Shown: piece after piece, positions 40,101 through 49,900 of the stretch
Numbering within the stretch: position 1 is the stretch's first letter
Layout: each line of letters starts with the position of its first letter
Source of the DNA: Phoebastria nigripes
Taxonomy: Eukaryota; Chordata; Aves; Procellariiformes; Diomedeidae
Length of the DNA: 64,000 nucleotides
Assembly (NCBI GenBank): GCA_035582835.1
Contig: JAYKAV010003110.1
Location: forward strand, 2,288,498 to 2,352,497
Direction: 5' to 3'
Program-made: the position numbers and the translations under genes
Notes under the pieces: generated by a model
What the model was told of the DNA's origin: nothing
The model's input: only the letters and a program-made list of their open reading frames with translations
Database searches by the model: none

Positions 40101-40547
40101 TGGGGCTGCCCACGCCAGGAGGGATGCAGTCGGCACCGCCAGCCCCCAGCCCTGACAGGAGCTTCACCGCTCCCGCAGGCAGGCGTGAACAACCTGCAAA
40201 AGCGAGGCCGCTCCCTTGTTTCTGGCAAGCTTCTTTTCTCTCCGGCGCCGTACTTTATCCCTGGAGCCCAGAAGGGCTCCGCAGGCCAGGGAGAAGCAGG
40301 AGCACGCCCAACCCGAGCCCCAAGGCGAGGCGAGGCGAGCCGGACGCGGTGCGGCGCCCGCGGGGCCCGGGCCTGCCCTGCCCCGGCCCTCCCCCTCCGC
40401 CCGCCCCGCACTCACCTGTCCCGCCAGCCCGGCCAGGGAGCGCAGNGCGCTGCTCGCCACCTCCGAGGCCGCAGGGTCGGCGCCGATCTCCGGAGCGCGG
40501 CCGCCGGGCTGGAGCGGGCTGGGCGCCGCCGCCGCCGCCGCCGCCAT
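25027..40547 (-). CDS. MBIP: MBIP, MAP3K12-binding inhibitory protein 1 (9 coding exons, complete, 345 aa)
   Basis: Known role of the family: MBIP binds the mixed-lineage kinase MAP3K12 (DLK/ZPK) and damps its activation of JNK. It is also a subunit of the nuclear ATAC histone acetyltransferase complex. Seen here: nine exons joined in frame give 345 codons plus stop, against 344 aa for human MBIP as I recall it. Landmarks: polyAla at residues 2-8; a conserved core (about 45-84) with D-W-x-K-L-Q; the block H-F/I-N-F-D-P-E-V-V-Q ending in KAGKAE (to residue 158); I-D-R-R-I-S-A-F-I-E-R-K-Q from 159; V-V-N-T-Y-G-P-Q-T near 216-224; a leucine-zipper-like helix around 248-285 (V248, L252, I255, L259, then I271, I275, L278, I282, L285); a basic KRRK cluster at 301-304, a possible nuclear localisation signal; and a C-terminal heptad helix (L314, L317, I321, I324, L328). 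The start ATG has G at -3 and G at +4. All junctions are GT-AG. One N falls in codon 34. Identity rests on motifs recognised by eye across all nine exons. Confidence 0.96.
25138..26324 (-). other. MBIP: MBIP intron 8 (1.2 kb)
   Basis: GTAAGT ... TTTTAG. Contains an A-rich (CAAAA-like) tract at 25928-25998. Around 25680-25770 lies a stretch faintly like an old LINE tail, which I could not confirm. Confidence 0.9.
25928..25998. repeat. A-rich CAAAA-type low-complexity tract
   Basis: Irregular CAAAA/CCAAA units within MBIP intron 8. Confidence 0.9.
26325..26363 (-). CDS. MBIP: MBIP exon 8, residues 297-309 (39-bp micro-exon)
   Basis: Thirteen codons read S-C-S-G-K-R-R-K-I-Q-P-P-H and carry the basic cluster. 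The acceptor is TTCTTTAG and the donor is GTAAGT (plus 26319-26324). The exon is symmetric (phase 0 at both ends), so skipping it would keep the frame but remove the putative nuclear localisation signal. Confidence 0.93.
26364..27693 (-). other. MBIP: MBIP intron 7 (1.3 kb)
   Basis: GTAAGA ... TTTAG. AT-rich, non-coding, no repeat recognised. Confidence 0.9.
27694..27791 (-). CDS. MBIP: MBIP exon 7, residues 264-296
   Basis: This 98-bp exon completes the split Gly codon and encodes G-P-V-P-R-D-I-Y-Q-R-I-K-K-L-E-D-K-I-L-E, then L-E-G and S-P-E-Y-F-Q-S-V. I271, I275, L278, I282 and L285 keep heptad spacing. The acceptor is GTATTTAG and the donor is GTAAGA (plus 27688-27693). Confidence 0.95.
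27792..30322 (-). other. MBIP: MBIP intron 6 (2.5 kb)
   Basis: GTTTGT ... TTTAG. Contains the A/C-rich low-complexity tract at 28333-28450. No coding sequence recognised; the open frames over the A/C tract are artefacts of composition. Confidence 0.9.
28333..28450. repeat. A/C-rich low-complexity tract
   Basis: Runs of AACC, AAAACC and C8 within MBIP intron 6. The strand bias (almost no G or T on plus) explains the open frames across it. Confidence 0.9.
30323..30475 (-). CDS. MBIP: MBIP exon 6, residues 213-263 plus one base
   Basis: This 153-bp exon reads V-S-R-V-V-N-T-Y-G-P-Q-T-R, then a less conserved His/Ser-rich stretch, then D-C-G-N-Q-A-V-E-E-R-L-Q-N-I-E-A-H-L-R-L, the start of the first zipper. 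The acceptor is TTTACCTAG; an alternative AG seven bases further in would break the frame. The donor is GTTTGT (plus 30317-30322), a weaker GT site than the others. Confidence 0.95.
30476..32174 (-). other. MBIP: MBIP intron 5 (1.7 kb)
   Basis: GTAAGC ... CCTAG. AT-rich, non-coding, no recognised repeat. Confidence 0.9.
32175..32240 (-). CDS. MBIP: MBIP exon 5, residues 191-212 plus one base
   Basis: This 66-bp exon completes the split Glu codon and reads E-N-S-C-A-R-T-D-A-I-F-T-P-Y-P-G-F-K-S-H, then I-K. It ends with G, the first base of Val213. The acceptor is ATTTATTTAG and the donor is GTAAGC (plus 32169-32174). It is too short to stand out as an open frame and was placed by protein-family knowledge plus splice sites. 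Confidence 0.94.
32241..33720 (-). other. MBIP: MBIP intron 4 (1.48 kb)
   Basis: GTAACT ... TTTAG. AT-rich, non-coding, no recognised repeat. Confidence 0.9.
33721..33817 (-). CDS. MBIP: MBIP exon 4, residues 159-190 plus one base
   Basis: This 97-bp exon encodes I-D-R-R-I-S-A-F-I-E-R-K-Q-A-E-I-N-E-N-N and then V-R-E-F-C-N-V-I-D-C-N-Q, a near-invariant MBIP block. It ends with one base (G) of the next codon. The acceptor is TTACCTGCAG and the donor is GTAACT (plus 33715-33720). Confidence 0.96.
33818..33917 (-). other. MBIP: MBIP intron 3 (100 bp)
   Basis: A very short intron: GTAAGT donor, an internal A tract on the RNA strand (plus T-run near 33882-33897), and a TTACCTGCAG acceptor. Both flanking exons are well conserved, so the boundaries are firm. 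Confidence 0.93.
33918..34139 (-). CDS. MBIP: MBIP exon 3, residues 85-158
   Basis: The exon has 74 codons in phase 0. It starts P-L-L-E-K-L-Q-S-L-I-K-E-E, runs through a divergent acidic middle, and ends in the conserved F-D-P-E-V-V-Q-I-K-A-G-K-A-E. The donor is GTAAGT (plus 33912-33917). The acceptor CAG is intact, but its pyrimidine tract contains two Ns (34145, 34149), so its strength cannot be judged. Confidence 0.95.
34829..34947. repeat. 12-bp direct repeat bracketing a T tract in MBIP intron 2
   Basis: ATTTTTACCAGT occurs at 34829-34840 and again at 34936-34947. Between them is a 95-bp segment holding the 41-base T tract (34883-34923). It looks like a target-site duplication around a small insertion, though the homopolymer is not adjacent to either copy. 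Confidence 0.7.
34883..34923. repeat. T41 homopolymer with one N
   Basis: T run interrupted only by the N at 34898. The true length is uncertain in any assembly. Confidence 0.9.
35887..36006 (-). CDS. MBIP: MBIP exon 2, residues 45-84
   Basis: The exon has 40 codons in phase 0, beginning L-N-L-G-D-D-I-V-K and containing V-V-I-D-W-S-K-L-Q and L-L-F-S-A-L-Q-Q-H-I-L. This is the most recognisable N-terminal MBIP segment. The acceptor is ...CTCTTGAAG at 36007 upward and the donor is GTAAAT (plus 35881-35886). Confidence 0.95.
36007..40415 (-). other. MBIP: MBIP intron 1 (4.4 kb)
   Basis: GT-AG intron (GTGAGT ... TTGAAG). It is AT-rich non-coding sequence outside the part inside the CpG island. 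Open frames here (for example 38545-38817 plus) have no recognisable protein features. I see no LINE or LTR in it. Confidence 0.85.
40416..40547 (-). CDS. MBIP: MBIP exon 1 (coding part), residues 1-44
   Basis: The ATG is read from plus 40547-40545 in a strong context (GTCATGG). Seven GGC alanine codons follow, then a Pro/Gly/Ala-rich stretch and an amphipathic end (V-A-S-S-x-L-R-S-L-A-G-L-A-G-Q). The 132 coding bases are exactly 44 codons, and the donor is GTGAGT at plus 40410-40415. The end of the exon matches the conserved 'L-x-G-Q' before the L-x-L-x-D-D of exon 2. The polyAla/Gly-Pro N-terminus is unlike the mammalian N-terminus, which is the variable part of the protein. Codon 34 contains the N at 40446. 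Confidence 0.92.
40525..40545 (-). repeat. (GGC)7 trinucleotide repeat encoding the polyAla start of MBIP
   Basis: Seven uninterrupted GCC units on the plus strand, read as GGC... in the MBIP direction, give alanines 2-8. Pure short GC trinucleotide tracts are prone to length change. Confidence 0.95.
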
Positions 40548-40666
40548 GACACCGGGCCGAGCCGCGGCCTTCAGCAACGTCCCCGCCGTCGCTTCGCGAT
40601 GACGAACCCCTCGGGTGGCTGTGCCCGCCGGTCCCACCTCCGCGGGCTGATGGACAGGCGCGGCAG

Positions 40667-40671
40667 CCAAT
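40667..40671 (+). promoter_or_regulatory. CCAAT box (likely NF-Y site)
   Basis: CAGCCAATCG lies in the CpG island about 120 bp upstream of the MBIP ATG; it reads CGATTGGCTG in the MBIP direction. It matches the NF-Y consensus core with the favoured flanks. Position and context fit a TATA-less promoter. Motif-level evidence only. Confidence 0.45.
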
Positions 40672-40960
40672 CGCGGGCTGCGCTCTCGAGGCCGGCGCTG
40701 CGCGGAGGGAGCGGCTCGCCCTGCCGGCTTGTATTGCCGGGCAGGGCGGGTACCCATTACCGGCAGCGCGGGGGAGGAGGGGCTTTCTCCTCGGCCTGGC
40801 TGCCCTGCTCGACGGGGGGCTGCTCTGCCCCAGCGCGGAGGAGCGGCGGCTCCGGGCAGCTTCTTGGCTGCGGCAGCAGGTCCCGGGGTGGGGAGGTAGC
40901 CTCAGGCCTGGCTGGCTTGGCCTCCTCTGGCCCCCTGGGTTTCCATGCTGTGGTGTGTGG

Positions 40961-43900
40961 AGGACCTTCTGCTGCAGTACCTATCTCTCCAGCGAGGCGA
41001 GTAGCCCTGTTTCCCAAGCCTGAGGAAACATCTTAGCTTTTGCTCCTTTCTCAGACCTCTCTGGGACCCTGAAGCTTTTCTCAGCTCAGGTCCATTGCAG
41101 CTATCAGGTAAAAGACCACCTCAGTGGTCACAGAGTCACGGTGTGCTGGCCCGGGGGTGTAGGCCCGCCTCTGTGTGCTGCTTTGGCACCTTTGGTACCA
41201 CCGGGCTTTGAAGCCTGGACTGCAGCGGCTGCTGTGGGGCATCCTCTCCCTGCGAGGTCACCTTGCCCTCTCGCCCTTTTCTTTGCCTCCTGGCTCCTTC
41301 CTGTCCTTCAGCAGCCTCCATGGAGCTGTCAGCGTGGGCACATGGCAGGCACACTTACAGGAGTGCCTCCACTGAGTGCTCATTCATGGAGGGAAGGAAA
41401 ATGTGTATTTAAGTATATCAGATTACTGGATTTGTTTCAGCTGTGCTTCTCTGGTTATACCTTCACTTTTTTACATTCATATGTGCTTCTCTTCAAAGCC
41501 TTGACTCTTCTGGTTACAGCAAGGTTTTTTTCCATCAGACTACAAGGAGCAAGGTTGTCAGAGTACTCCAATTATGGGGCTTGCAAGACTGTATTTCCTC
41601 AAAGACAGTCTACTTGATTTCTTTCCTAGGACAGTAGGAATGCTGACAAAGATTTTCCTCCTGATGTTTCCTTTGATACCCTAATTTTGATCCTTTAACC
41701 TTCATACCTCTTCCTGTTCCCTCCCCCCCCAATATTTTTTATTCCGTTGGGAAATGGTGAGAGCGGTTGTATATACAAATGGTAAAGCATTCTCAAATAA
41801 AAATGTTAGAAAGGCAGATTAATTTATTTGACTGATATTTTGGGCGGTATTTTAAAGGCATTCCTCTCTAAAGTATCCAGATAAAACTTACCTTAATTTA
41901 GTGAAAATAAATCCCACTAAACTGAAGACAGAGTATTCTGTGTCTCCATCCAGCAGCCAACTTAAATGTTTGAGAAGACTCAAGTAGAGAAATTCCTGCT
42001 GAGTTCCAGAGGAAAATTAGTTCCAAAAAGGACTTCAGTGCTAATGATTACAAATATATTTCATGGAGAGCTGCGTTTTGCAGGAATATCTTATCTAAGG
42101 TGAGCCAGATGGCACTTGGCTGGATTCAGAAGATGAGAACCGCTCTTCGGATTCAGAAATGCTTACTACGAAATGTGTTCCTGATTTGGAAGCTCTGAAA
42201 TGTAGAGAAATTTACTTAACTCCTGCAAAGGTACTGTTTTGGTCAAATGACAACATCTTGAACACGTATACAGAACATGGTAGTCAGTTATGAATGGTAA
42301 GAAAGATTGTGAAATTTTATTTTGCAGTTCTGTCCAACAATGCTAATTCCAGTCATGGTCAAGGACTCGCTGCTTCAGCCTGCCCTGCCTCTTGCAGTTT
42401 TATCTCTGGACAGGCAGCTGAAGCAACTCTGCAAAATGTAATCATCTCATTTGGATCAAACCATGAAGCTTTCAAGAATAAAGGAAAATACAATCTCCCT
42501 TCCCCTTCCCACACCAGCACTGTAACACTCAATAAACATGGAAGTAATTTGCTGGCCAGAACAGAATATGGAGCACAGATGTAACACCCTGGCATTGATT
42601 GTTGCTTCTCAGTGTCAGAGGAGGCAATTTGCTCTGACTGAATCTCCAATGACCTGCAAAGATAGATCAAGTCCAGACATTTGAACCAAGTTTAAACTTC
42701 AAGTGATGAATGCTCAGCTACCTGATAAATTCCACTTCTGAAAAATGCAGCCTTCCTGGAATGATGGAGCAGGTATATGCCTACTTTAACAACGGCTAGA
42801 TGTAGCTTTATTAGTTGAGAGACCTAAGATCTCTCCCTTGTTTTTGGGCATGTTATCTTTACCTCTAGCAAGAGGTTTTTTTGGGGTACAAAACGTTTCA
42901 AATGAAAAATACAGAGATAAGCACATAAAGGTCAGAAAGATACTGGAGGTGACACTGTCACATACATGGAAATATAAGGGACAATGAATGAACGTGGAGG
43001 ATATCAAGAGAGGGGGGATGTGATGTACCATTATTTATTCAGTGATCATTACAAGAAAAGTAGGCAAAAGACCATGAAGTAGCCTGTAGAGTTGTCAATG
43101 TCCACCCATTATTTACTAAGAATAGACTGGATCTTGGCCTTCTTCCTGATGATGGCAAATGTCTTCTCTTAGAGAAACAGTAATGGTTCCTATTGGTAAA
43201 GAGGGCACAGATTCTCCTCCTACTTTTCACTATCTCAGAAGGTCTTGATCTGTGTTGCAGCTGCTATCTGAATAAATTTGGTATAATCTGAAATTTCACA
43301 GATTAAATTATGTAATGCATTATGCAAGCATGAACAGACCAGAAATAACCCAAAGTGATTTAAGAGATTAGAAAAACAAGAGCATGTGAGAAAATGAGAA
43401 TAGGGAAAAAACATGCACAAATACAGCTAAGACAAACTATTTTAAACATTCCTATCTAATGGAAGAGACAGACCAGAGCAGAATGGTTCCAAAAGATGAT
43501 TATATGCTCACTGCGTGTAGTGCACAGTACAAATGAATACACTTGCAATTGCCTCCAGCAGTAAAGCTGGCCACAGTAAATCCAGACCTCCCATAAAGAC
43601 AGAGGAAATTACATGGCATGCTCACTAAAGCTGGTGAAACAGTAAAATATTGGAAGCTCTCATTGCTGGAAAGATACTGGTAATTTGGAGGGAATTTGTA
43701 GAAAACTGGCAAGAAGTGGATTGCCAGAGATAGAGACACTAGTTTAGAAAGAGGGATCAGAAGATTTAAATATGTGTAACTTGGCAGTAATGGCCATTTT
43801 CAGATATTTTAATGATGTGACTACCAAGGGAGGGAATAATCTGGAACTGCTTTCAACTTTCAGGCATAGAGTTATCATGATAAGATTAAATCCTCTGCAG

Positions 43901-46900
43901 CTTTTTCTCCTGAAATGGATCTCTGAGGTGTAAAAAAGCCTCTCCCACCAAAACCACCTTGAAAAATATAAACACAAAACCACTAAGTTCTTTGATAGCA
44001 AATACAGTTGTTTGAGTGAAAATGATTTTGAAATGAAAAGGATTATCTTTCGGTTTTGGACTATTGCTCCTTTTTATTTGGTTCGTAAAATGATAAAGAT
44101 ACGCACCTCTTTCCAACTCTAGGTGCCTTTAAGCACTTTAAAATCACAGTAAACTTTAATAAATTGACACAATTTGTGTTTGCTGGTCACCGCTGTCATT
44201 ATTACTAGTACTATGTCTTTTGCTGAATATTACATTAACATAATTTCTGAACTCACACTTTAATTTTGTCCCTAACTAACACCCAGAGAAAGGTGGATGC
44301 TTTGCAGAATGTACCAGTGGTTGAGGTTTGTTGTGCTAAAGAGTGAAGTGCTGAGCTAAGGAGCCTGTGTAATGTATAAGCAGATTTTTCTCATGAATTG
44401 AAAAGCTCATGCTGTGTACTTATGCTTATGTCAGCTGTAGCACATGGAAAGGCAAAAGAGACAACACTTCAGAAAAAATTTAAACTGAAATAAGTTGGAG
44501 CTTCAAAGATAAAAACAATACCCTGAATTCTGCCCAGAGCCCCAGGCAAGTGGTGCAGCTTGGCACTGAATGCTGTAAATGTAGTTTTCCTTAATATTCA
44601 GATTATCAGTGCTGCTCTAAATTATCTCAGGTTATAAATAGAAAATTGATAGTATCCTACCCATTGGATTAAAATAGAATAAGACATAACAAAGTCCCCC
44701 CCAGAATAAAAGTTTTTATTTGTTTTTCCAAGCATTAATTTCAGAAGAAGAGCGCTTCACTTCTATTGCCTACCTGGGTACCCAAGAAAAGGCATCGCTC
44801 CAACCAAGGTTATGGGTCCTGGTTCAACAAGATGCTTAAGCTGGTGCCTAATTTTAAGCACTACCCCTGCTGAAAAAACTCAGCCTGCTTCCCTAAAATG
44901 TAGCCATGTGCTTATTCACTTCATCAAATAAAGGCTCTAAATTGAAAATCTAATTATCCAATAGGAGTGGCATTCCTTCAAAGCAAATGTCTTTGCTGAC
45001 CTTGTGGTGTTTCTCTCACTCTACCAAAATTTAAAAAGCCCCGTTGAGACAGAATTGGAATGGGATTTGTGTGAAATGTCCTGTGGAAAATACAGCTGTG
45101 ATGTATTTGCATTTAAAGAAAAAAACCTATTATATTAATATCTTGCAGTAATTTTATCATTCCTAACAAAATGCAAAATCTTCATGAGGCTGTTACCCGC
45201 TTTCTGTTTAGTGTCCTTACCCTGACATGCACATAGACCCATGGCCCTTCCTGTCTGAATCCAGCAATTTTTTACCCTTGAGATTTTCTAATACTGCTCT
45301 ATGCTTTGCTTTACTTTGGTCATTATTGTTCATGTCTTTGTTTAGTAATTTTACACAATATTTAAGTTTTAACTTCCTGCCTGCCCTCTCTTTCTTGCTG
45401 CAGTCTGCAAATAAGATTAGCGTCCTCTGCACAAAATTCTTCAGTTCAGTTATATAATTTGGGATCAAGAACTGACTTCTGCAAGGCCCAGCTCAACAGC
45501 TCTTCTTAGAAGTCAGTGAACTATTATTATGATTATTCTGTGTTCACAAATTTTAGACGTCTATAGTTACTTTGAAAGGTTTGATTATAAACCTTTCTAT
45601 AATTTCCTTTTGAGACTATCACATTAAAACGTACAAGGTGTCTTGCGGAGTAGGTGTCTGTACTCACAGTGTTTCCCTTGTCTGTAAACTGTCAGTAAAT
45701 TGACACAAGCATTGTGAAATTAAGCACTCATACCTGAAGATAGTCTAAAAATTAATAATTTTCCACTGCATTAATATGTACACGCTGCACATATTATATA
45801 TTTAACACAGCTTTAATGGGATACTTGAAAATCTATATTTAACAGGGAAACAGGAATATAGCACGTTTACTTCAAAGAAACTTTAACTTTTGGGATTCCT
45901 TGATTGCTGAGTGCTTGATTTTAAAAGCTGTAGCTTGCATCTTTATTAGTATAATTTGACTATTATTTTAAAAGAAATAATAGTGATGGATGCTTAGGAA
46001 TATTTAAAATAGGGTTCTTCAGCTGTGCTACATACAAGCTTTTCACACAGCTTAGCTGGGAGCCAAGTCCTTTTCTAAACATGCAGTCTTCCTAGCCTTT
46101 TCTATGGAACCGTTAAGTTGCTCAAATTTAAATTTACCTCCTGCTTCAGCAGTTTAGCTTATAAATTCTTATACCCCAGTAGCTTGACAGTGATCATCTG
46201 ATAGACCACATCTGTCATTATTGGTCCAATCAATCATTCAGTATCCTAGCAGGCTCTTCCATTGACTTCAGGAACCAGATCCAGATCTGCTTTAGATATG
46301 AGATTCATGGACTGATAGTTGAAATTAGGGACCTATATTATCTAGTTGAGTTGAGCCTCTCAAAATAGCCTTAAGGGGTTAATATACCCATATTACAATG
46401 TAAGATAGGCACCTAAATCCTTTAAGCTCCTCTGGATATATCACTCTGTCTTCATACCACCTGCAGTATTCTTCAACTTCTACATCGGTACGAGTAAATA
46501 CATAATGCCCTTTTTTGACAAAGTTACTATGAAGTTATTTGAATGATCCCCATTGTATTATGGTAAATGGACAAAACAAAAGATCACACTCATCTTTACA
46601 CTGTCAGTATTTTTCTAATGCAGAAGAGGCATTTGTTAATAGGGAATATGGAGTCTTTGACATTTTGGGTCCCAATCCTTCAGTGAAGCTAGTCATGCAC
46701 CTGCTTACTTTGTGCACAAATCATTCTAATGAATTCTAAAGGACTATTCATGTGCATAAAGCTAAGCCTGTGTGTAAAAGCCTTTGCAAGACTGGGCCTA
46801 GGTTGTAAGTTTGATAATGACCTGAGGCTGATTCAACAGAAAACAAGCAGTCCTTTTTAAATGTCGAGAAGTGTAACTCCAGCTCAGCTGCACAGGTATG

Positions 46901-49900
46901 GGCAGTACTAAGAAACCTCTTAGTACATGGAACTCTCAAAACTAACCAAGAAAAAATGACAATGGGCATCATAGATATTTTTTCATTTACATTTTATAAT
47001 ACTGCATTTTACCTAAATATTTTTAATTCTTGACTTCAGCTTAATTTCATTATGGCTGTGAATTCCATTTGAATAACTATTGCAGAAGCTCAGAAGCTTT
47101 CCTGTTTTAAATTCATATATATATATATATATATATATCTCCTGTATTAAAGAGTAGATCTGGCTAGAGAATGATAATTGTGAGAAATTGTAACTGTGCT
47201 CTTTGGAATGTTTTTGCTTGAGGAGAAGGCAAGACATCAGCACTGTTTCATAAAGAAGTGCACAGGAGAGCTTTCCGTACTTACTTGTTCTTACCATGCC
47301 ATATTCTGGCTTCTGCTGCAAGTGCTTTGTGCTGCACTGCAGCAGTTTATGTTCTCAGAGACAGCGCATCACCTGCAGGAGCTTCCCAACAACATCAGGG
47401 CAATTCCAGTGGTTGTGATACATCTCCTGAAACCTTGTTCTCAATATTGCTTCCATCAGGTGCTTTCATCAGGAACTTCCATAGAATTTGATAAAGTTTT
47501 TTTCATGCGTTTAACATTAAACACACAGGCAGGGCTACTAAAATCACCATGAAAAATCAATTAGATTACTTAAATGTAAACTGAGTTCCTGCTTGGGGCT
47601 ATGGATTTTGGCATTTAATATGCTGAGTGTATAAAATAGGCATGTTTATGCACCATTACAAAAGAGAAATGTTTTCTTTTGCATAAAGCTAACTGTTACC
47701 TTATCGTGATCTATTCACTGCTAAAATGATCGCTCTACTTAGTGGCCTTTAGGTAACACTAACTATGAAATGTAACTTGTTTGTTAGGCTCACTAGAATA
47801 AAGTTGGTAAAAAAGAGGGAAAGAGTCTTTGTCCTGCAGCTTAATCAACTTTTAGTCATACTAGACTGGTCCATCAGAAAATTCCAGTTTCCTCAGTTAA
47901 AGGATAAATTTAATAATCTCAGCTGGGTGAAGAATTGAGCAGATTAGGCATGGAAAAAACATACCAAAGATGAGTGGGTGAAGGTGATAGTCCTGGGACC
48001 ATCACTGCTGGCTTTGTTCTAGTTGTTGGCCTTGGGGACATGACAGATCTTTTGCTCGGTTTGATGCAGGAAAAAGAATGAAGAAGGTACCTCTTATAAG
48101 GCACGGTGCTCCTTTGCCACTCTTTTTAAATTATTCTTATTATTTAAATGAAGATTAAAGTTATGGAGTTGGAGAGTATTTTGCTGTTTTATAATTTAGC
48201 AGTTCAGGCTGAAGTTTCCTTTATGTTCTTTCTGTTTTTATGCAGGCAGCCTAGAAGATGGACATTTGACAGGCCACAATAGACTGCTCCTTTCCCAGGT
48301 ATCTCCTGCTTGTTTCCTTTATCTGTGAATAGGAAATGGCTTAAAGGCACCTGTGTTATGAAGGTCCCAGGGGCAGCTGCCTGACTAGTGAATGCCTGAT
48401 TATGTGTTAACATGCTTTGTCAGATATTGGCAGAATCTGTTCTCTTCTTTTGCCTTTTCAGCAAGGGTACCATTGACAGACTGGCTACCCATTTATAGAA
48501 ATGTTGTCCATCAAACTGTGAGGAAGGACAATGGTGTTTTTCTGTGGCCAGTGACTGTGGGAAACTTTTCTTTGGCTATTCAGGCAATTTTTGTAGCTTG
48601 CTCTGAAGAGGAGAGACTGATGAGTGCAAAAAGTACAATTAAGCAAAGCCAGACTTCAATTGAAGGCTGTAGTGTAGTCTGCTGTTCTCATTTTTTTATT
48701 TGGAAAAAAATCTATGGGTTTTCACGTTGCTGTGTGGCATTCAGCGGGGGGCTATTACAATCCTAAATTTTTTTTCTAGACCACCTAATTCTAAGTAAAA
48801 ATTAAATGTAATGAGAGCCACTTGGAGTTCTGAATATTTTAAAGCATAATTCCCACAGAAGGGATTCGACCTAAACTGCGGAGAGCATCAGTTGGCTAAT
48901 TATAGCTGCATTTTTATATTACAGCAGGTGTCAGATGCAGTCATCTCAATAAAGTCCACATAATACTCTGGAAAATAACAAAAGCTTTTCTTTGAATGTG
49001 GGTACTAATTTCTGCTAGGTGTCATATGAGCTCGGATAGTTCTTATTGGCGTTAACAAGAGCACTGCAGCACTCAAACATGCTTTTTGCTTAGGATGAAT
49101 TGATACTGTAAAGCACTTACTAGTCAGCCTTGACAGATGTCGGTAGTTAATACTAGTGTTGCAGAGGTTGGTATATAATGCAAAGAGTCTTATGTAAATA
49201 CTTTCAGATGATGGGCTGGTTTTGAGAATGTGTGTGAGCCGAGCACCAACTTACTTAATGAAAGCTAAATAGACAACAGCAGCATAACAGCATTTCCTTC
49301 AGCTTCTGTCTTATTTTATGTCCTTTGCAAGTAAAGGGCAGATGGGAAGGCAGTAAACTAGGTGAACGAAAACATTAAACTTAATAAGCACTTCATGCTT
49401 TCATACCATTTTCCCAATTCAGTGGAAGCAGCAAGTTTGAGTTACTGAAGTGATGGGTGAGAAAGGTCTTTCCTAAGCCTTGAAACTGAGATTCTCTAAA
49501 GATTGTGTCTTCAGAACAGCCTGCATGTGATGAAACTACAATCTATAAGCATTTGATGGTCACCTGACTTTTTAATTAAAAGATGGGATTGTATGATTCC
49601 AAAAGGAATGTGTTTTAAAATATTCATGAATCAGTAAAATAAATACTGAAGTGGTAGCTTGCACAGAAGCCCTTGAATACAAGGAATTGTGATCACATTG
49701 AAGTGGAATTGCAGGCACAATGGGCAGGGTGAAAAGCACAGGCAGCAAAGCCTGCCCAGCTGATTGTGCATGGCCTAACATGCAACAGAGGCACTTCCCA
49801 AGCTTGCCAGGTACCCTGAGAAGCAGTAAGATAGGAGAAGCCTCAGTACGTAACAGCAGGGTCAGGTCATGGGAGGCTTGCTTCTTCTCCTGAAGAGGAT

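Larger units (their letters stand above)
40090..40960. promoter_or_regulatory. MBIP: CpG island over the MBIP promoter and exon 1
   Basis: The sequence changes abruptly from AT-rich intron to GC-rich DNA dense in CG dinucleotides. It is densest from about 40290 to 40720, and it surrounds the MBIP start codon. No TATA box stands immediately upstream of the ATG, as is usual for housekeeping CpG-island promoters. The transcription start is not visible. Boundaries are judged by eye. Confidence 0.85.

Noticed and set aside
40164..40757. 197-codon minus-strand frame across MBIP exon 1
   Set aside because: It contains the true exon 1 reading frame but extends into 5' UTR and intron 1. The donor GTGAGT at 40415-40410 and the ATG at 40547 define the real coding part.
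47013..47321. Minus-strand frame with an (IY)n run
   Set aside because: The repeat peptide is the translated (AT)12 microsatellite.
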